This document shows, in pieces, positions 9,193 to 16,881 of a stretch of 64,000 nucleotides of DNA. Origin of the DNA: Nitrosospira sp. NpAV (GTDB taxonomy: Bacteria; Pseudomonadota; Gammaproteobacteria; Burkholderiales; Nitrosomonadaceae). Numbering within the stretch: position 1 is the stretch's first letter; the number at the start of each line of letters is the position of its first letter. Made by a program: the position numbers and the translations under genes. The DNA is taken from contig NZ_JXQM01000017.1 in assembly GCF_000832065.1 (NCBI RefSeq), positions 1 through 64,000 on the forward strand. The letters are read 5' to 3'. Under the pieces are notes generated by a model. That model made no database searches, had not been told where the DNA came from, and saw only the letters and a program-made list of their open reading frames with translations.

Positions 9193-10512
9193 TCAGTCTT
9201 GCCTGCCAGCCCTGTTCATGAAGCGATATTCCGCAGACATGGCATGGGCCTGCAGGCCTTCGCCATGGGCGAGGGTTGAAGCAATCGCGCCTAGCTTTGC
9301 CGCGCCTTGCTCCGACACCTGGATAAGGCTGCTGCGCTTCTGAAAATCATACACGCCCAACGGTGACGAAAAGCGCGCGGTACGGGAAGTGGGCAACACG
9401 TGATTGGGGCCGGCGCAGTAATCGCCGAGGGCTTCGGATGTGTAGCGTCCCAGGAAAATCGCACCGGCATGGTTGATTTTATCCACCCATTTTTCCGGCT
9501 GTTCGACCGATAATTCCAAGTGCTCGGGTGCCACATGATTCGCGATGGCGCAGGCTTCGTCGAGATCCTGCACTTGAATCAGGGCGCCGCGATTCTCCAG
9601 CGACGCCTGTATAACCGCCTTGCGTGGCATTGTTTCCAGCTGTCGCGCAATACTTTCCGCTACTGCGTCGATAAAAGCAGCGTCGGGGCAAAGCAGGATT
9701 GCCTGGGCCATTTCATCGTGTTCAGCTTGCGAAAATAGATCCATTGCAATCCAGTCAGGATTGGTTTTGCCATCGCAAATCACCAGGATTTCGGACGGGC
9801 CCGCCACCATATCGATACCCACCACGCCAAATACGCGGCGCTTGGCCGCCGCCACATATTCATTGCCCGGTCCGACGATCTTATCCACGCGCGGCACGGT
9901 CTCGGTGCCATAGGCCAGTGCGCCGACAGCCTGGGCGCCGCCAATGGTAAACAGCCGATCCACTTCGCAGATCGCCGCCGCAGCCAGTACCAGATTATTT
10001 TTTTCTCCGCCGGGGGTCGGTGTCACCATGATAAGTTCGGTGACGCCCGCCACCTTGGCGGGAATTGCGTTCATCAGCACCGACGACGGATACGATGCCT
10101 TGCCGCCGGGAACATACAGCCCGACGCGGCTCAGCGGGGTTATTTTCTGGCCCAGGAGCGTACCGTCAGGTTCTGTATAACTCCAGGACTGGGCCAACTG
10201 CTTTTCGTGGTAGGCGCGCACGCGTGCCGCAGCCTGCTCCAGGGCATTACGTTGATCTGCGGATAGGCTCTGCAGAGCTTGATTCAAGTAGTCCCGGGAC
10301 AATTCCAGCCGCGCCGCCGAGCTTGCCTCCAGACGGTCGAAGCGGCGCGTGTATTCCAGCAGGGCTTCATCGCCGCGTGCTTTGATATCCGTGAGAATGC
10401 CGGCGACTGTTGCGTCTACCGCCGCATCGTGCGCGTCTTCAAAGGCCAGCAGTTTCGCCAGCGCCGCGTGGAAGCCGGCATCGGCGGAAGACAATTTCTT
10501 AATTTGAATCAT
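9193..10512 (-). CDS. hisD: Histidinol dehydrogenase HisD
   Basis: A 439-residue zinc enzyme oxidising histidinol to histidine in two NAD-dependent steps. Zinc and catalytic residues are seen in [20 protein letters not shown] and GPNHVLPT; the [10 protein letters not shown] segment is diagnostic. I chose the ATG giving [14 protein letters not shown] because betaproteobacterial HisD proteins begin like this. An upstream ATG at 10548 would overlap hisG. No strong Shine-Dalgarno supports either start. Confidence 0.95.
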   Translation of the reverse strand: MIQIKKLSSADAGFHAALAKLLAFEDAHDAAVDATVAGILTDIKARGDEALLEYTRRFDRLEASSAARLELSRDYLNQALQSLSADQRNALEQAAARVRAYHEKQLAQSWSYTEPDGTLLGQKITPLSRVGLYVPGGKASYPSSVLMNAIPAKVAGVTELIMVTPTPGGEKNNLVLAAAAICEVDRLFTIGGAQAVGALAYGTETVPRVDKIVGPGNEYVAAAKRRVFGVVGIDMVAGPSEILVICDGKTNPDWIAMDLFSQAEHDEMAQAILLCPDAAFIDAVAESIARQLETMPRKAVIQASLENRGALIQVQDLDEACAIANHVAPEHLELSVEQPEKWVDKINHAGAIFLGRYTSEALGDYCAGPNHVLPTSRTARFSSPLGVYDFQKRSSLIQVSEQGAAKLGAIASTLAHGEGLQAHAMSAEYRFMNRAGRQD

Positions 10513-10520
10513 AGGATTAG

Positions 10521-11189
10521 TTAGGGTTGTGCTGTTGTCTCTTCGCATTGCCCGATTGCCGCGGAGAATGCATCCAGCATCGGTTGTATAGTTTCCCGCT
10601 TCAATTTCAACGCTGCCTGGTTGACGATCAGCCGGGCTGAAATCGGCATAATTTCTTCCACTGCCTTAAGATGGTTGGCCTTCAGCGTATTGCCACTGGA
10701 AACAAGATCGACAATTGCATCCGCCAATCCTACCAGCGGTGCAAGCTCCATCGAGCCGTAGAGTTTGATGAGATCCACATGCATGCCCTTTTCGGCGAAG
10801 TGTTCGCGCGCCGTGTGCAGATACTTGGTCGCTACCCGCAGCCGCGCTCCGCGGCGTACAGCGGATTCGTAATCGAAGTCGTCGCGTACCGCCACCATCA
10901 TGCGGCAGCGGGCGATATGCAGATCCAGCGGCTGATAAAGCCCCGACCCGCCATGCTCCAGCAACACATCCTTGCCGGCGATACCCATATCCGCCGCACC
11001 ATATTGCACATAAGTCGGCACATCCGAAGCGCGCACAATGATAAGCCGTACGTTATCGCGGTTGGTGGCAAGAATCAGTTTACGCGACGTCTCGGGATCG
11101 TCCAGCGCGACAACCCCCGCTGCTTTCAACAGCGGGGCGGTATCGTCGAAAATGCGACCCTTGGAGAGAGCAATGGTAATGCTAGTCAT
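10521..11189 (-). CDS. hisG: ATP phosphoribosyltransferase HisG, short form
   Basis: A 222-residue enzyme of the first committed histidine step (ATP plus PRPP). [16 protein letters not shown] is the N-terminal motif, and [18 protein letters not shown] carries the PRPP-binding loop. The protein ends without the C-terminal regulatory domain of long HisG (about 290-300 residues), so it is the short form. Short-form HisG is known to need HisZ, a HisRS paralogue, for activity and feedback control; hisZ is not in this window. It is the first gene of the his operon, preceded by about 1 kb without a clear gene. Confidence 0.96.
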   Translation of the reverse strand: MTSITIALSKGRIFDDTAPLLKAAGVVALDDPETSRKLILATNRDNVRLIIVRASDVPTYVQYGAADMGIAGKDVLLEHGGSGLYQPLDLHIARCRMMVAVRDDFDYESAVRRGARLRVATKYLHTAREHFAEKGMHVDLIKLYGSMELAPLVGLADAIVDLVSSGNTLKANHLKAVEEIMPISARLIVNQAALKLKRETIQPMLDAFSAAIGQCEETTAQP

Positions 11190-11951
11190 AGAGAACCCGT
11201 AAAAAAACTATTTTACCTCAAAGCGGCTACGGCGAGCTTGCCGAAAAATATTGAAAGATTTTGCGGCTATGCAAGGTTCCAACGAGCCCTTGAACAAATC
11301 CTCTGCGAGGTCCGTTCACGGTGCAATCCACAATAAAGCGAGGTAGAGAAAACAGGGAGGGGATGCCTCTCAATTTTTTTTTCGGATAGTGGTACCGGAA
11401 GTGATCATCTATTCGACGTCTTGCACCAGGCCAGCACGCGAACAAGAGTGACTATCCGGAAGCCCTCCAGTCAATAAATAGTGACGAAACGATGAAGCTA
11501 CGCAAGCCGTTCTGGTAAGCGCGCCAGGTTTGCGGATTATCGATGCTGGCGAACCACTCACTTCTTAAGGGGGGAGCAGCTGTGATATAAGACGCTGAAA
11601 ATGTCTCATGATGATGTCTTCCTGAGGTACGCCAATACGGTACAATTCGAGGGGATAGGCATTAATAGTCAACTTGGGTAGACATGACATATGAATGATA
11701 GGCAAGCAAGACTTGTGACATTTAAGCGAATCTGGATCGCAGATACTTTAAATAGAGGAATGCAGGGGATTTGAATATGTATGGCCGGAACCTGCTTGAA
11801 CGCGTAACGGTCGCTGTTCACTAACACAAACTGAAAAACCTTTTGACAGTTTTTTACATTTTCCTCGAAGAAGTGTCGATATTTCTGCTCTATTTGTTTT
11901 ATCCGCTATGCGTGTCTATGCAACACATTATTTATAATAGATATATTTTAA

Positions 11952-11967
11952 TGGCTTGAAACTTGCT
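11952..11967 (+). promoter_or_regulatory. Putative sigma-54 (RpoN) promoter
   Basis: TGGCTTGAAACTTGCT matches the -24/-12 consensus TGGCACG-N4-TTGCW at all but two positions, with the invariant GG and GC exactly ten bases apart. It points at the HAF/PEP-CTERM gene and would give a leader of about 235 nt. In other betaproteobacteria (Zoogloea work on PrsK/PrsR) PEP-CTERM genes are known to be RpoN-dependent, which makes this match credible. Activator sites upstream are not identified. Confidence 0.6.
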
Positions 11968-12112
11968 TTAAGGTCAAGAGATAGTGCACTACCTTTGCAA
12001 GTCACTGTGAAGCTATCCTTTCATCACCTTTTCCTCTAGGCGATTTAACAAGATGACGCGGCGCACGCTCGGAAAATCATTTTGGTAGGAAAGTGTTATC
12101 AATATCTACGAT

Positions 12113-12172
12113 GTGATGCATTCGCTTATCGTGAGATTCGACGATCTCGATCGAATAAGCCGTGCGCATCAC
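12113..12172 (+). promoter_or_regulatory. Imperfect inverted repeat in HAF gene leader
   Basis: Three nested stems: GTGATGC (12113-12119) with GCATCAC (12166-12172), GCTTAT (12124-12129) with ATAAGC (12155-12160), and GAGAT (12133-12137) with ATCTC (12144-12148). A TATAAT hexamer follows at 12174-12179, without a good -35 box. It may be an operator over a sigma-70 promoter or a folded 5' leader of the message from the sigma-54 site. It ends 42 bp before the ATG. Confidence 0.45.
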
Positions 12173-12214
12173 CTATAATGCATAAACGTTCAACTTTCTT
12201 AAGAATTCATAATC

Positions 12215-13351
12215 ATGAAGATTATTCGTTATTCTAAAATCCAAAACCTGATTTGTGTTGTTATTATAAGCATTTATCCTGCTTTCGTTGCTCCAGTCTT
12301 CGCACAGCCACACGCATATATTATCGACCTCAACAGTAAGAAGGTGACCGACCTGGGCACGCTAGGCGGGAGTATTAGCATGGCTTCTGACATCAACGAT
12401 GCTGGGCAGGTGGTGGGGTATGCCGAAACGGCCGCCGGCCAGTTCCACGCGTTCGTCACCGGTCCCAATGGCATGGGCATGACCGATCTGGGTACGTCGA
12501 GAGGGGGGTTTAGCTGGGCTACTGGCATCAACGATGCCGGGCAGGTGGTGGGATGGTCCGGCAACGGCGCCGTCGGGACCCGCTCATTCATTACCGGTCC
12601 CAACGGCATGGGCATCACCGACTTGGGCACATTGGACGGATATGATACCTCGGCTACTGGCATCAACGCTGCCGGGCAGGTAGTGGGGTTATCCATGGTC
12701 AACGGCCAGACCCATGCGTTCATCACCGGCCCTAACGGCGTGGGCATGACCGACCTGGGCACGCAGGGGATGGGTTATAGCCACGCTGCTGGTATCAACG
12801 CTGCCGGACAGGTGGCAGGGGTTTTTGGATGGGACCTCGGTGGGGGGATCTACGCATTCATCACCGGTCCCAACGGCGTGGGCATGACCTCTCCGGGCAC
12901 GCTGAGCGGAATTGATAGCGGGGCTACTGGCATCAACGATGTCGGGCAGGTAGTAGGGCATTACGACACGGTTGACGGACAGACCCATGCTTTCATCACT
13001 GGCCCCAATGGCGTGGGCATGACCGATCTGGGCACACTGAGCGGAATTTATAGCGGGGCTACTGGCATCAACGATGTCGGGCAGGTAGTAGGGGCTTACG
13101 ACACGGTTGACGGGCAGACCCATGCTTTCATCACCGGCCCCAACGGCGTGGGCATGACCGACCTCAATTCGCTGGTTACCTTGCCGGCCGGAGTTGTGCT
13201 ATCGGAGGCAATCGCTATTAATAATATGGGACAGGTGATTGCAATCTCCACTGTCCCCATTCCTTCTGTTCCCGAACCGCAATCCTATGCCCTGATGCTG
13301 GCAGGCCTGGTTCTGATCAGAGTCTTGGTATCGCGTAAACAGAAAGGCTGA
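12215..13351 (+). CDS. Secreted HAF-repeat protein with PEP-CTERM signal
   Basis: A 378-residue exported protein. Residues 1-30 are a Sec signal peptide (hydrophobic IQNLICVVIISIYPAFVAPV, then FAQ cleavage). The body consists of about seven HAF-family repeats of about 45 residues, each with a GINDAGQVVG-like turn, HAFITGPNG and MTDLGTL. The C-terminus SVPEPQSYALMLAGL, a hydrophobic helix and a final SRKQK cluster form a PEP-CTERM sorting signal, normally processed by an exosortase during biofilm or exopolysaccharide export. No exosortase gene is in the window. The HAF function is unknown; the repeats probably form a beta-propeller-like fold. Two repeats are almost identical at DNA level, which suggests recent duplication. 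Confidence 0.85.
   Translation: MKIIRYSKIQNLICVVIISIYPAFVAPVFAQPHAYIIDLNSKKVTDLGTLGGSISMASDINDAGQVVGYAETAAGQFHAFVTGPNGMGMTDLGTSRGGFSWATGINDAGQVVGWSGNGAVGTRSFITGPNGMGITDLGTLDGYDTSATGINAAGQVVGLSMVNGQTHAFITGPNGVGMTDLGTQGMGYSHAAGINAAGQVAGVFGWDLGGGIYAFITGPNGVGMTSPGTLSGIDSGATGINDVGQVVGHYDTVDGQTHAFITGPNGVGMTDLGTLSGIYSGATGINDVGQVVGAYDTVDGQTHAFITGPNGVGMTDLNSLVTLPAGVVLSEAIAINNMGQVIAISTVPIPSVPEPQSYALMLAGLVLIRVLVSRKQKG
12476..13150 (+). repeat. Tandem 132-138 bp repeats in HAF gene
   Basis: The marker GGCATSACC recurs at 12476, 12611, 12743, 12881, 13016 and 13151, giving periods of 135, 132, 138, 135 and 135 bp, always a multiple of three. Units 12881-13015 and 13016-13150 are nearly identical, while earlier ones have diverged. 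This arrangement favours unit gain and loss by slippage or recombination without breaking the frame. Confidence 0.85.
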
Positions 13352-13984
13352 TACGCCGGAGGAGGGCTGTCAGTGGTCCCCGTTCCAACCTGCTCAATAC
13401 CCAAAAAGGCTGGAAGATGCCCCAATTGGGCATTAACAGCCATTATGCATTTCGCTACAATCAGCATCCAATTGACATGAAAACCATATTGGCTGGTGTT
13501 AAAGATTCCGCCGGTTTGGGCTTAGACCCCCAGTAAATCTTCAACAATTTATAGTTGTGGTTTGGCAAAAGAAAAAAATGAGGAGGGTTTCTCGCTCTTC
13601 ACTGCGCTGTTACCCTCTACGTTGCGTTAACCGTATCTTTCACACCTCTCAATGGGATATTCGCCTTCTTTATGACTTCGTTTTATGATCCAGGTACTTA
13701 CCTTAAAGCATCTTTGGGGCAAGATATCTATATCATAATCGAGCCTGGTACCATGGGCCGTGCCTCATTCGATATTATCAATGGCTGGCGTTCCAATGAG
13801 GTAGTCGTGAAGATTATTGAAAAAAATGCTGATCTCCGCTAAGGTCTTGATCATTTTCCCTCCAGGAAATACGCCTTACGCGGCGCTGATAGAAACCGGG
13901 ATTGAATAGGGGATGGCGAGGAGAGAGAGGAGGGAGAGGAGGGAGGCTAATCGTCGCCCTCTTCCCGTACCGGGTTCAGCTCAT
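13352..13984. other. Intergenic region after HAF gene
   Basis: About 630 bp between the convergent HAF gene and lpdA. It holds a possible small frameshifted ORF (13578-13842) and a purine-rich tract (about 13917-13948, runs of GAGGA). I see no hairpin plus T-run that would clearly end either neighbour. Confidence 0.4.
13578..13842 (+). pseudogene. Small ORF broken by one base, possible exported peptide
   Basis: Starting at the ATG at 13578, the frame shifts within a run of G after two Arg codons. Removing one G would give about 87 residues beginning MRRFLALHCAVTLYVALTV, a good signal-peptide or membrane-segment pattern, followed by a soluble part ending in VVVKIIEKNADLR and a TAA at 13842. 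As it stands, the intact part is the 56-residue frame from the ATG at 13672. The protein is not recognised. It may be a decayed gene, a phase-variable gene or chance. Confidence 0.3.
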
Positions 13985-15430
13985 TTATATATGCACCGCC
14001 CGTTTATCCACCCCCAGCGCCGCTTCGTGCAGAACTTCCGATAATGAGGGATGGGCATGAACGATGCGGGCGATATCTTCGCTGCTGGCCGCGAATTCCA
14101 TTGCCACCACCGCTTCGGCGATCATTTCGGAAACGTAGGGGCCGATCATGTGGACGCCCAGGATGCGGTCAGTGTCCACGTCGGCCAGCACTTTGACGAA
14201 CCCGCCCGTCTCGCCCAATGCGCGCGCGCGCCCGTTCGCCATGAAGGGAAATTGTCCCGCTTTATATTGAATACCTGCTGTTTTCAGTTCCTGTTCGGTC
14301 TTGCCTACCCAGGCAATTTCCGGTGAGGTATAGATCACCCAGGGAATGGTGTCGAGATTCACATGCCCCGCCTGGCCCGCGATGGTTTCGGCTACCGCGA
14401 CGCCTTCTTCGGAGGCTTTATGCGCCAGCATGGGCCCGCGTACCACGTCACCCACGGCATATATGTTCGGCAGATTGGTGCGGCATTGGCTGTCGACTGC
14501 GATGTAACCGCGGTCATCCAGTTTCAGCCCGACATTTTCCGCACCCAGGCCAGTAGTATTGGGAACCCGGCCGACCGCGACAATCAATTTGTCGATTTCC
14601 AGTTGTTGCGCTTTGCCCTCGGCATCAGCATATTCTACCGTGATGGCCTTCCCGGTTTTGATCCCGCTGATCTTGATGCCCGTTTGTATTACTAGGCCTG
14701 TTTCTCTGGTAAAGATTTTTTTTGCTTCTTTTGCCACTTGTTCGTCGGCGGCCGCAAGGAATCCGGGCAGCGCTTCAAGGAGGGTGACTTCCGAACCGAG
14801 CCGCCGCCACACGCTACCCATTTCCAGGCCGATCACGCCCGCACCAATCACACCGAGCCGTTTTGGTGTTTCCGTCAGCGCCAATGCGCCGGCATTGTCC
14901 AGTATCCGTTCATTGTCCACCGGCGCGAAGGGCAATTGGCGCGGAATCGAACCCGTGGCAAGGATGATATGTTTTGCCTCGATGGTATCGACTTTATCTC
15001 CGTTTTTCACTTCGATTTGCCAGAGCGTATTGCTGCCGTCATATTTGATGCTTTTGAGCAGCGTTCCACGCCCATGTATCGGTGTCACTTTATTTTTCTT
15101 GAGCAGCATGGCAACGCCGCCGGTGAAGGCGGCGACAATTTTATCCTTGCGCGACATCATCGTGGGAATATCCACGGACAGGCCTTCCACCTTGATTCCG
15201 TGCGCCGCGAATTTATGCGCGGCACGTTCATAATTCTCCGACGATTCCAGCAGCGCCTTGGAGGGAATGCAGCCGACATTCAGACAGGTGCCGCCGAGAC
15301 TGGCCTTGCCTTGCGGATTCTTCCACTCATCTATACAGACGGTCTTGAGTTCCAGCTGGGCGCAGCGAATCGCCGCCACATACCCGCCGGGACCGGCACC
15401 GATTACCGCAACATCAAAAGATTGGGACAT
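13985..15430 (-). CDS. lpdA: Dihydrolipoyl dehydrogenase (E3)
   Basis: A 481-residue FAD-dependent disulfide oxidoreductase that reoxidises the lipoyl arm of 2-oxo acid dehydrogenases. The N-terminal FAD motif [10 protein letters not shown], the redox pair Cys49/Cys54 in [14 protein letters not shown], the NAD motif [13 protein letters not shown] and the C-terminal [14 protein letters not shown] (His-Glu base) are all intact. It is the last gene after sucA and sucB, so it most likely serves 2-oxoglutarate dehydrogenase; it could also be shared with pyruvate dehydrogenase. Confidence 0.96.
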   Translation of the reverse strand: MSQSFDVAVIGAGPGGYVAAIRCAQLELKTVCIDEWKNPQGKASLGGTCLNVGCIPSKALLESSENYERAAHKFAAHGIKVEGLSVDIPTMMSRKDKIVAAFTGGVAMLLKKNKVTPIHGRGTLLKSIKYDGSNTLWQIEVKNGDKVDTIEAKHIILATGSIPRQLPFAPVDNERILDNAGALALTETPKRLGVIGAGVIGLEMGSVWRRLGSEVTLLEALPGFLAAADEQVAKEAKKIFTRETGLVIQTGIKISGIKTGKAITVEYADAEGKAQQLEIDKLIVAVGRVPNTTGLGAENVGLKLDDRGYIAVDSQCRTNLPNIYAVGDVVRGPMLAHKASEEGVAVAETIAGQAGHVNLDTIPWVIYTSPEIAWVGKTEQELKTAGIQYKAGQFPFMANGRARALGETGGFVKVLADVDTDRILGVHMIGPYVSEMIAEAVVAMEFAASSEDIARIVHAHPSLSEVLHEAALGVDKRAVHI

Positions 15431-15511
15431 GCTGGCACTTTATGAAAAGAATGAAAAATAGACCATAAAATACAGAATATGGCTCCGCAAAAGTGAAACG
15501 TTGACTGCGCA

Positions 15512-16747
15512 TCAGGCTTCCAGCAATGGGCTCATCGGATATTCCAGCGCTTCCTTCATCGCCACCAGCGAAAGTACCGCTTCGCGCCCATCAATGATGC
15601 GGTGATCGTAAGAGAGGGCGAGGTAGGTCATCGGACGAATCACCACCTGGCCGTTTTCGGCCACTGGGCGGTCCTTGGTTGCGTGAATGCCAAGAATGGC
15701 GCTTTGCGGCGGGTTAATAATGGGTGTGGAGAGCATCGAGCCGAATACCCCGCCATTGGTAATGGAGAAGGTACCGCCCGTCAATTCTTCAATGGTCAGC
15801 TTGCCGTCCATGGCGCGCTTGCCGAAATCGGCAATCTGTCGTTCAATCCCAGCCTGCGTCAAGGAGTCGGCGTCGCGAATAATGGGGACCACCAGGCCTC
15901 GCGGGCTGCTCACGGCAATACCAATATCGAAATAGCCATGGTAAATAATATCGTTTCCATCCACCGACGCGTTGACGATGGGGAATTTTTTCAGCGCCGC
16001 AACCGCCGCCTTGACAAAGAACGACATGAGACCGAGCTTGACGCCGTGCTCTTTCTCGAATTTATCCTTATAGCGGGCGCGCAGATCCATGATCGCTTGC
16101 ATATTGACTTCGTTGAATGTGGTCAGTATTGCGGCAGTGGATTGAGACTGCACGAGACGCTCGGCGATGCGCGCCCGTAGTCGCGACATGGGCACCCGCT
16201 GCTCGGGTCGATTACCGGCAGGCGCAGGCACGGCGGTAACGGTAGGCGGCACGGATATGGGAGCTGCGGGAGCGGGCGAGGGCTTACTTTTCACATGTGC
16301 CGCCACATCTTCCTTGGTGATACGGCCGTCACGCCCGCTACCCTTGATCGAGCTGATTTCTTCGGCTCCAAGGTTGGCCTGGGCCGCCAGGCTTCGGGCG
16401 GCCGGCATCATCGCCGGAACGGGCGTTGCGACAGAGGCGGTGGTTGGAGCAGGTTCCGTGCTCGCGGGTGCTGGCGAGGCAGATACGGGCGTGGGAGATG
16501 CCGCCGCAGCCACGGTATCTATGGTGGCAATGATTTCACCACCCGCCACCGTTGCGCCATCGTCCTTGATGATTTTGGCCAGTACTCCCGTGGCGGGTGC
16601 CGGTAATTCCAATACGACTTTATCAGTCTCGATATCGATCAGATTTTCGTCGCGGTCGACATGTTCTCCCGTTTTCTTGTGCCAGGAAAGCAGCGTGGCT
16701 TCCGCCACCGATTCAGATAGTACCGGAACTTTGACTTCGACTAGCAT
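15512..16747 (-). CDS. sucB: 2-Oxoglutarate dehydrogenase E2, succinyltransferase
   Basis: A 411-residue dihydrolipoamide acyltransferase. Domains in order: one lipoyl domain (1-75) with the modified Lys43 in [10 protein letters not shown], an Ala/Pro/Thr-rich linker (about 78-115), an E3-binding domain (about 115-150, [15 protein letters not shown]), a second linker and the catalytic core with His382 and Asp386 in [12 protein letters not shown]. It transfers succinyl groups to CoA. It lies 134 bp downstream of sucA and 81 bp upstream of lpdA. Confidence 0.96.
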   Translation of the reverse strand: MLVEVKVPVLSESVAEATLLSWHKKTGEHVDRDENLIDIETDKVVLELPAPATGVLAKIIKDDGATVAGGEIIATIDTVAAAASPTPVSASPAPASTEPAPTTASVATPVPAMMPAARSLAAQANLGAEEISSIKGSGRDGRITKEDVAAHVKSKPSPAPAAPISVPPTVTAVPAPAGNRPEQRVPMSRLRARIAERLVQSQSTAAILTTFNEVNMQAIMDLRARYKDKFEKEHGVKLGLMSFFVKAAVAALKKFPIVNASVDGNDIIYHGYFDIGIAVSSPRGLVVPIIRDADSLTQAGIERQIADFGKRAMDGKLTIEELTGGTFSITNGGVFGSMLSTPIINPPQSAILGIHATKDRPVAENGQVVIRPMTYLALSYDHRIIDGREAVLSLVAMKEALEYPMSPLLEA

Positions 16748-16881
16748 AGACCCATCTCCTCGTTAAATCTGAATCCGGCAGTTAATCGCTAATTTTTCAA
16801 TTCAGTGCAATTAAAAAAAGACTTTTCTTGTCCACTTGCTTTCACCTTTAGGATGTGTCCGCTGCAACGGCCGGATTCAGG

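Larger units (their letters stand above)
11190..12214. other. About 1 kb intergenic region, hisG to HAF gene
   Basis: No credible gene is visible; short ORFs here lack recognisable features. The right half is AT-rich and holds a sigma-54-type promoter match (11952-11967) and a 60-nt imperfect inverted repeat (12113-12172) ahead of the rightward HAF gene. The left end must contain the his operon promoter on the minus strand, but I cannot place it with confidence. In many betaproteobacteria murA lies just upstream of hisG; here murA is some 39 kb away. Confidence 0.5.

Noticed and set aside
11227-11445. 72-codon leftward frame upstream of hisG as a gene
   Set aside because: Basic, low-complexity product without a ribosome site or recognisable motif; not MurA or BolA.
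12476-13150. Regular direct repeats considered as a CRISPR array
   Set aside because: Repeats are contiguous, about 135 bp, in frame and coding; there are no spacers.
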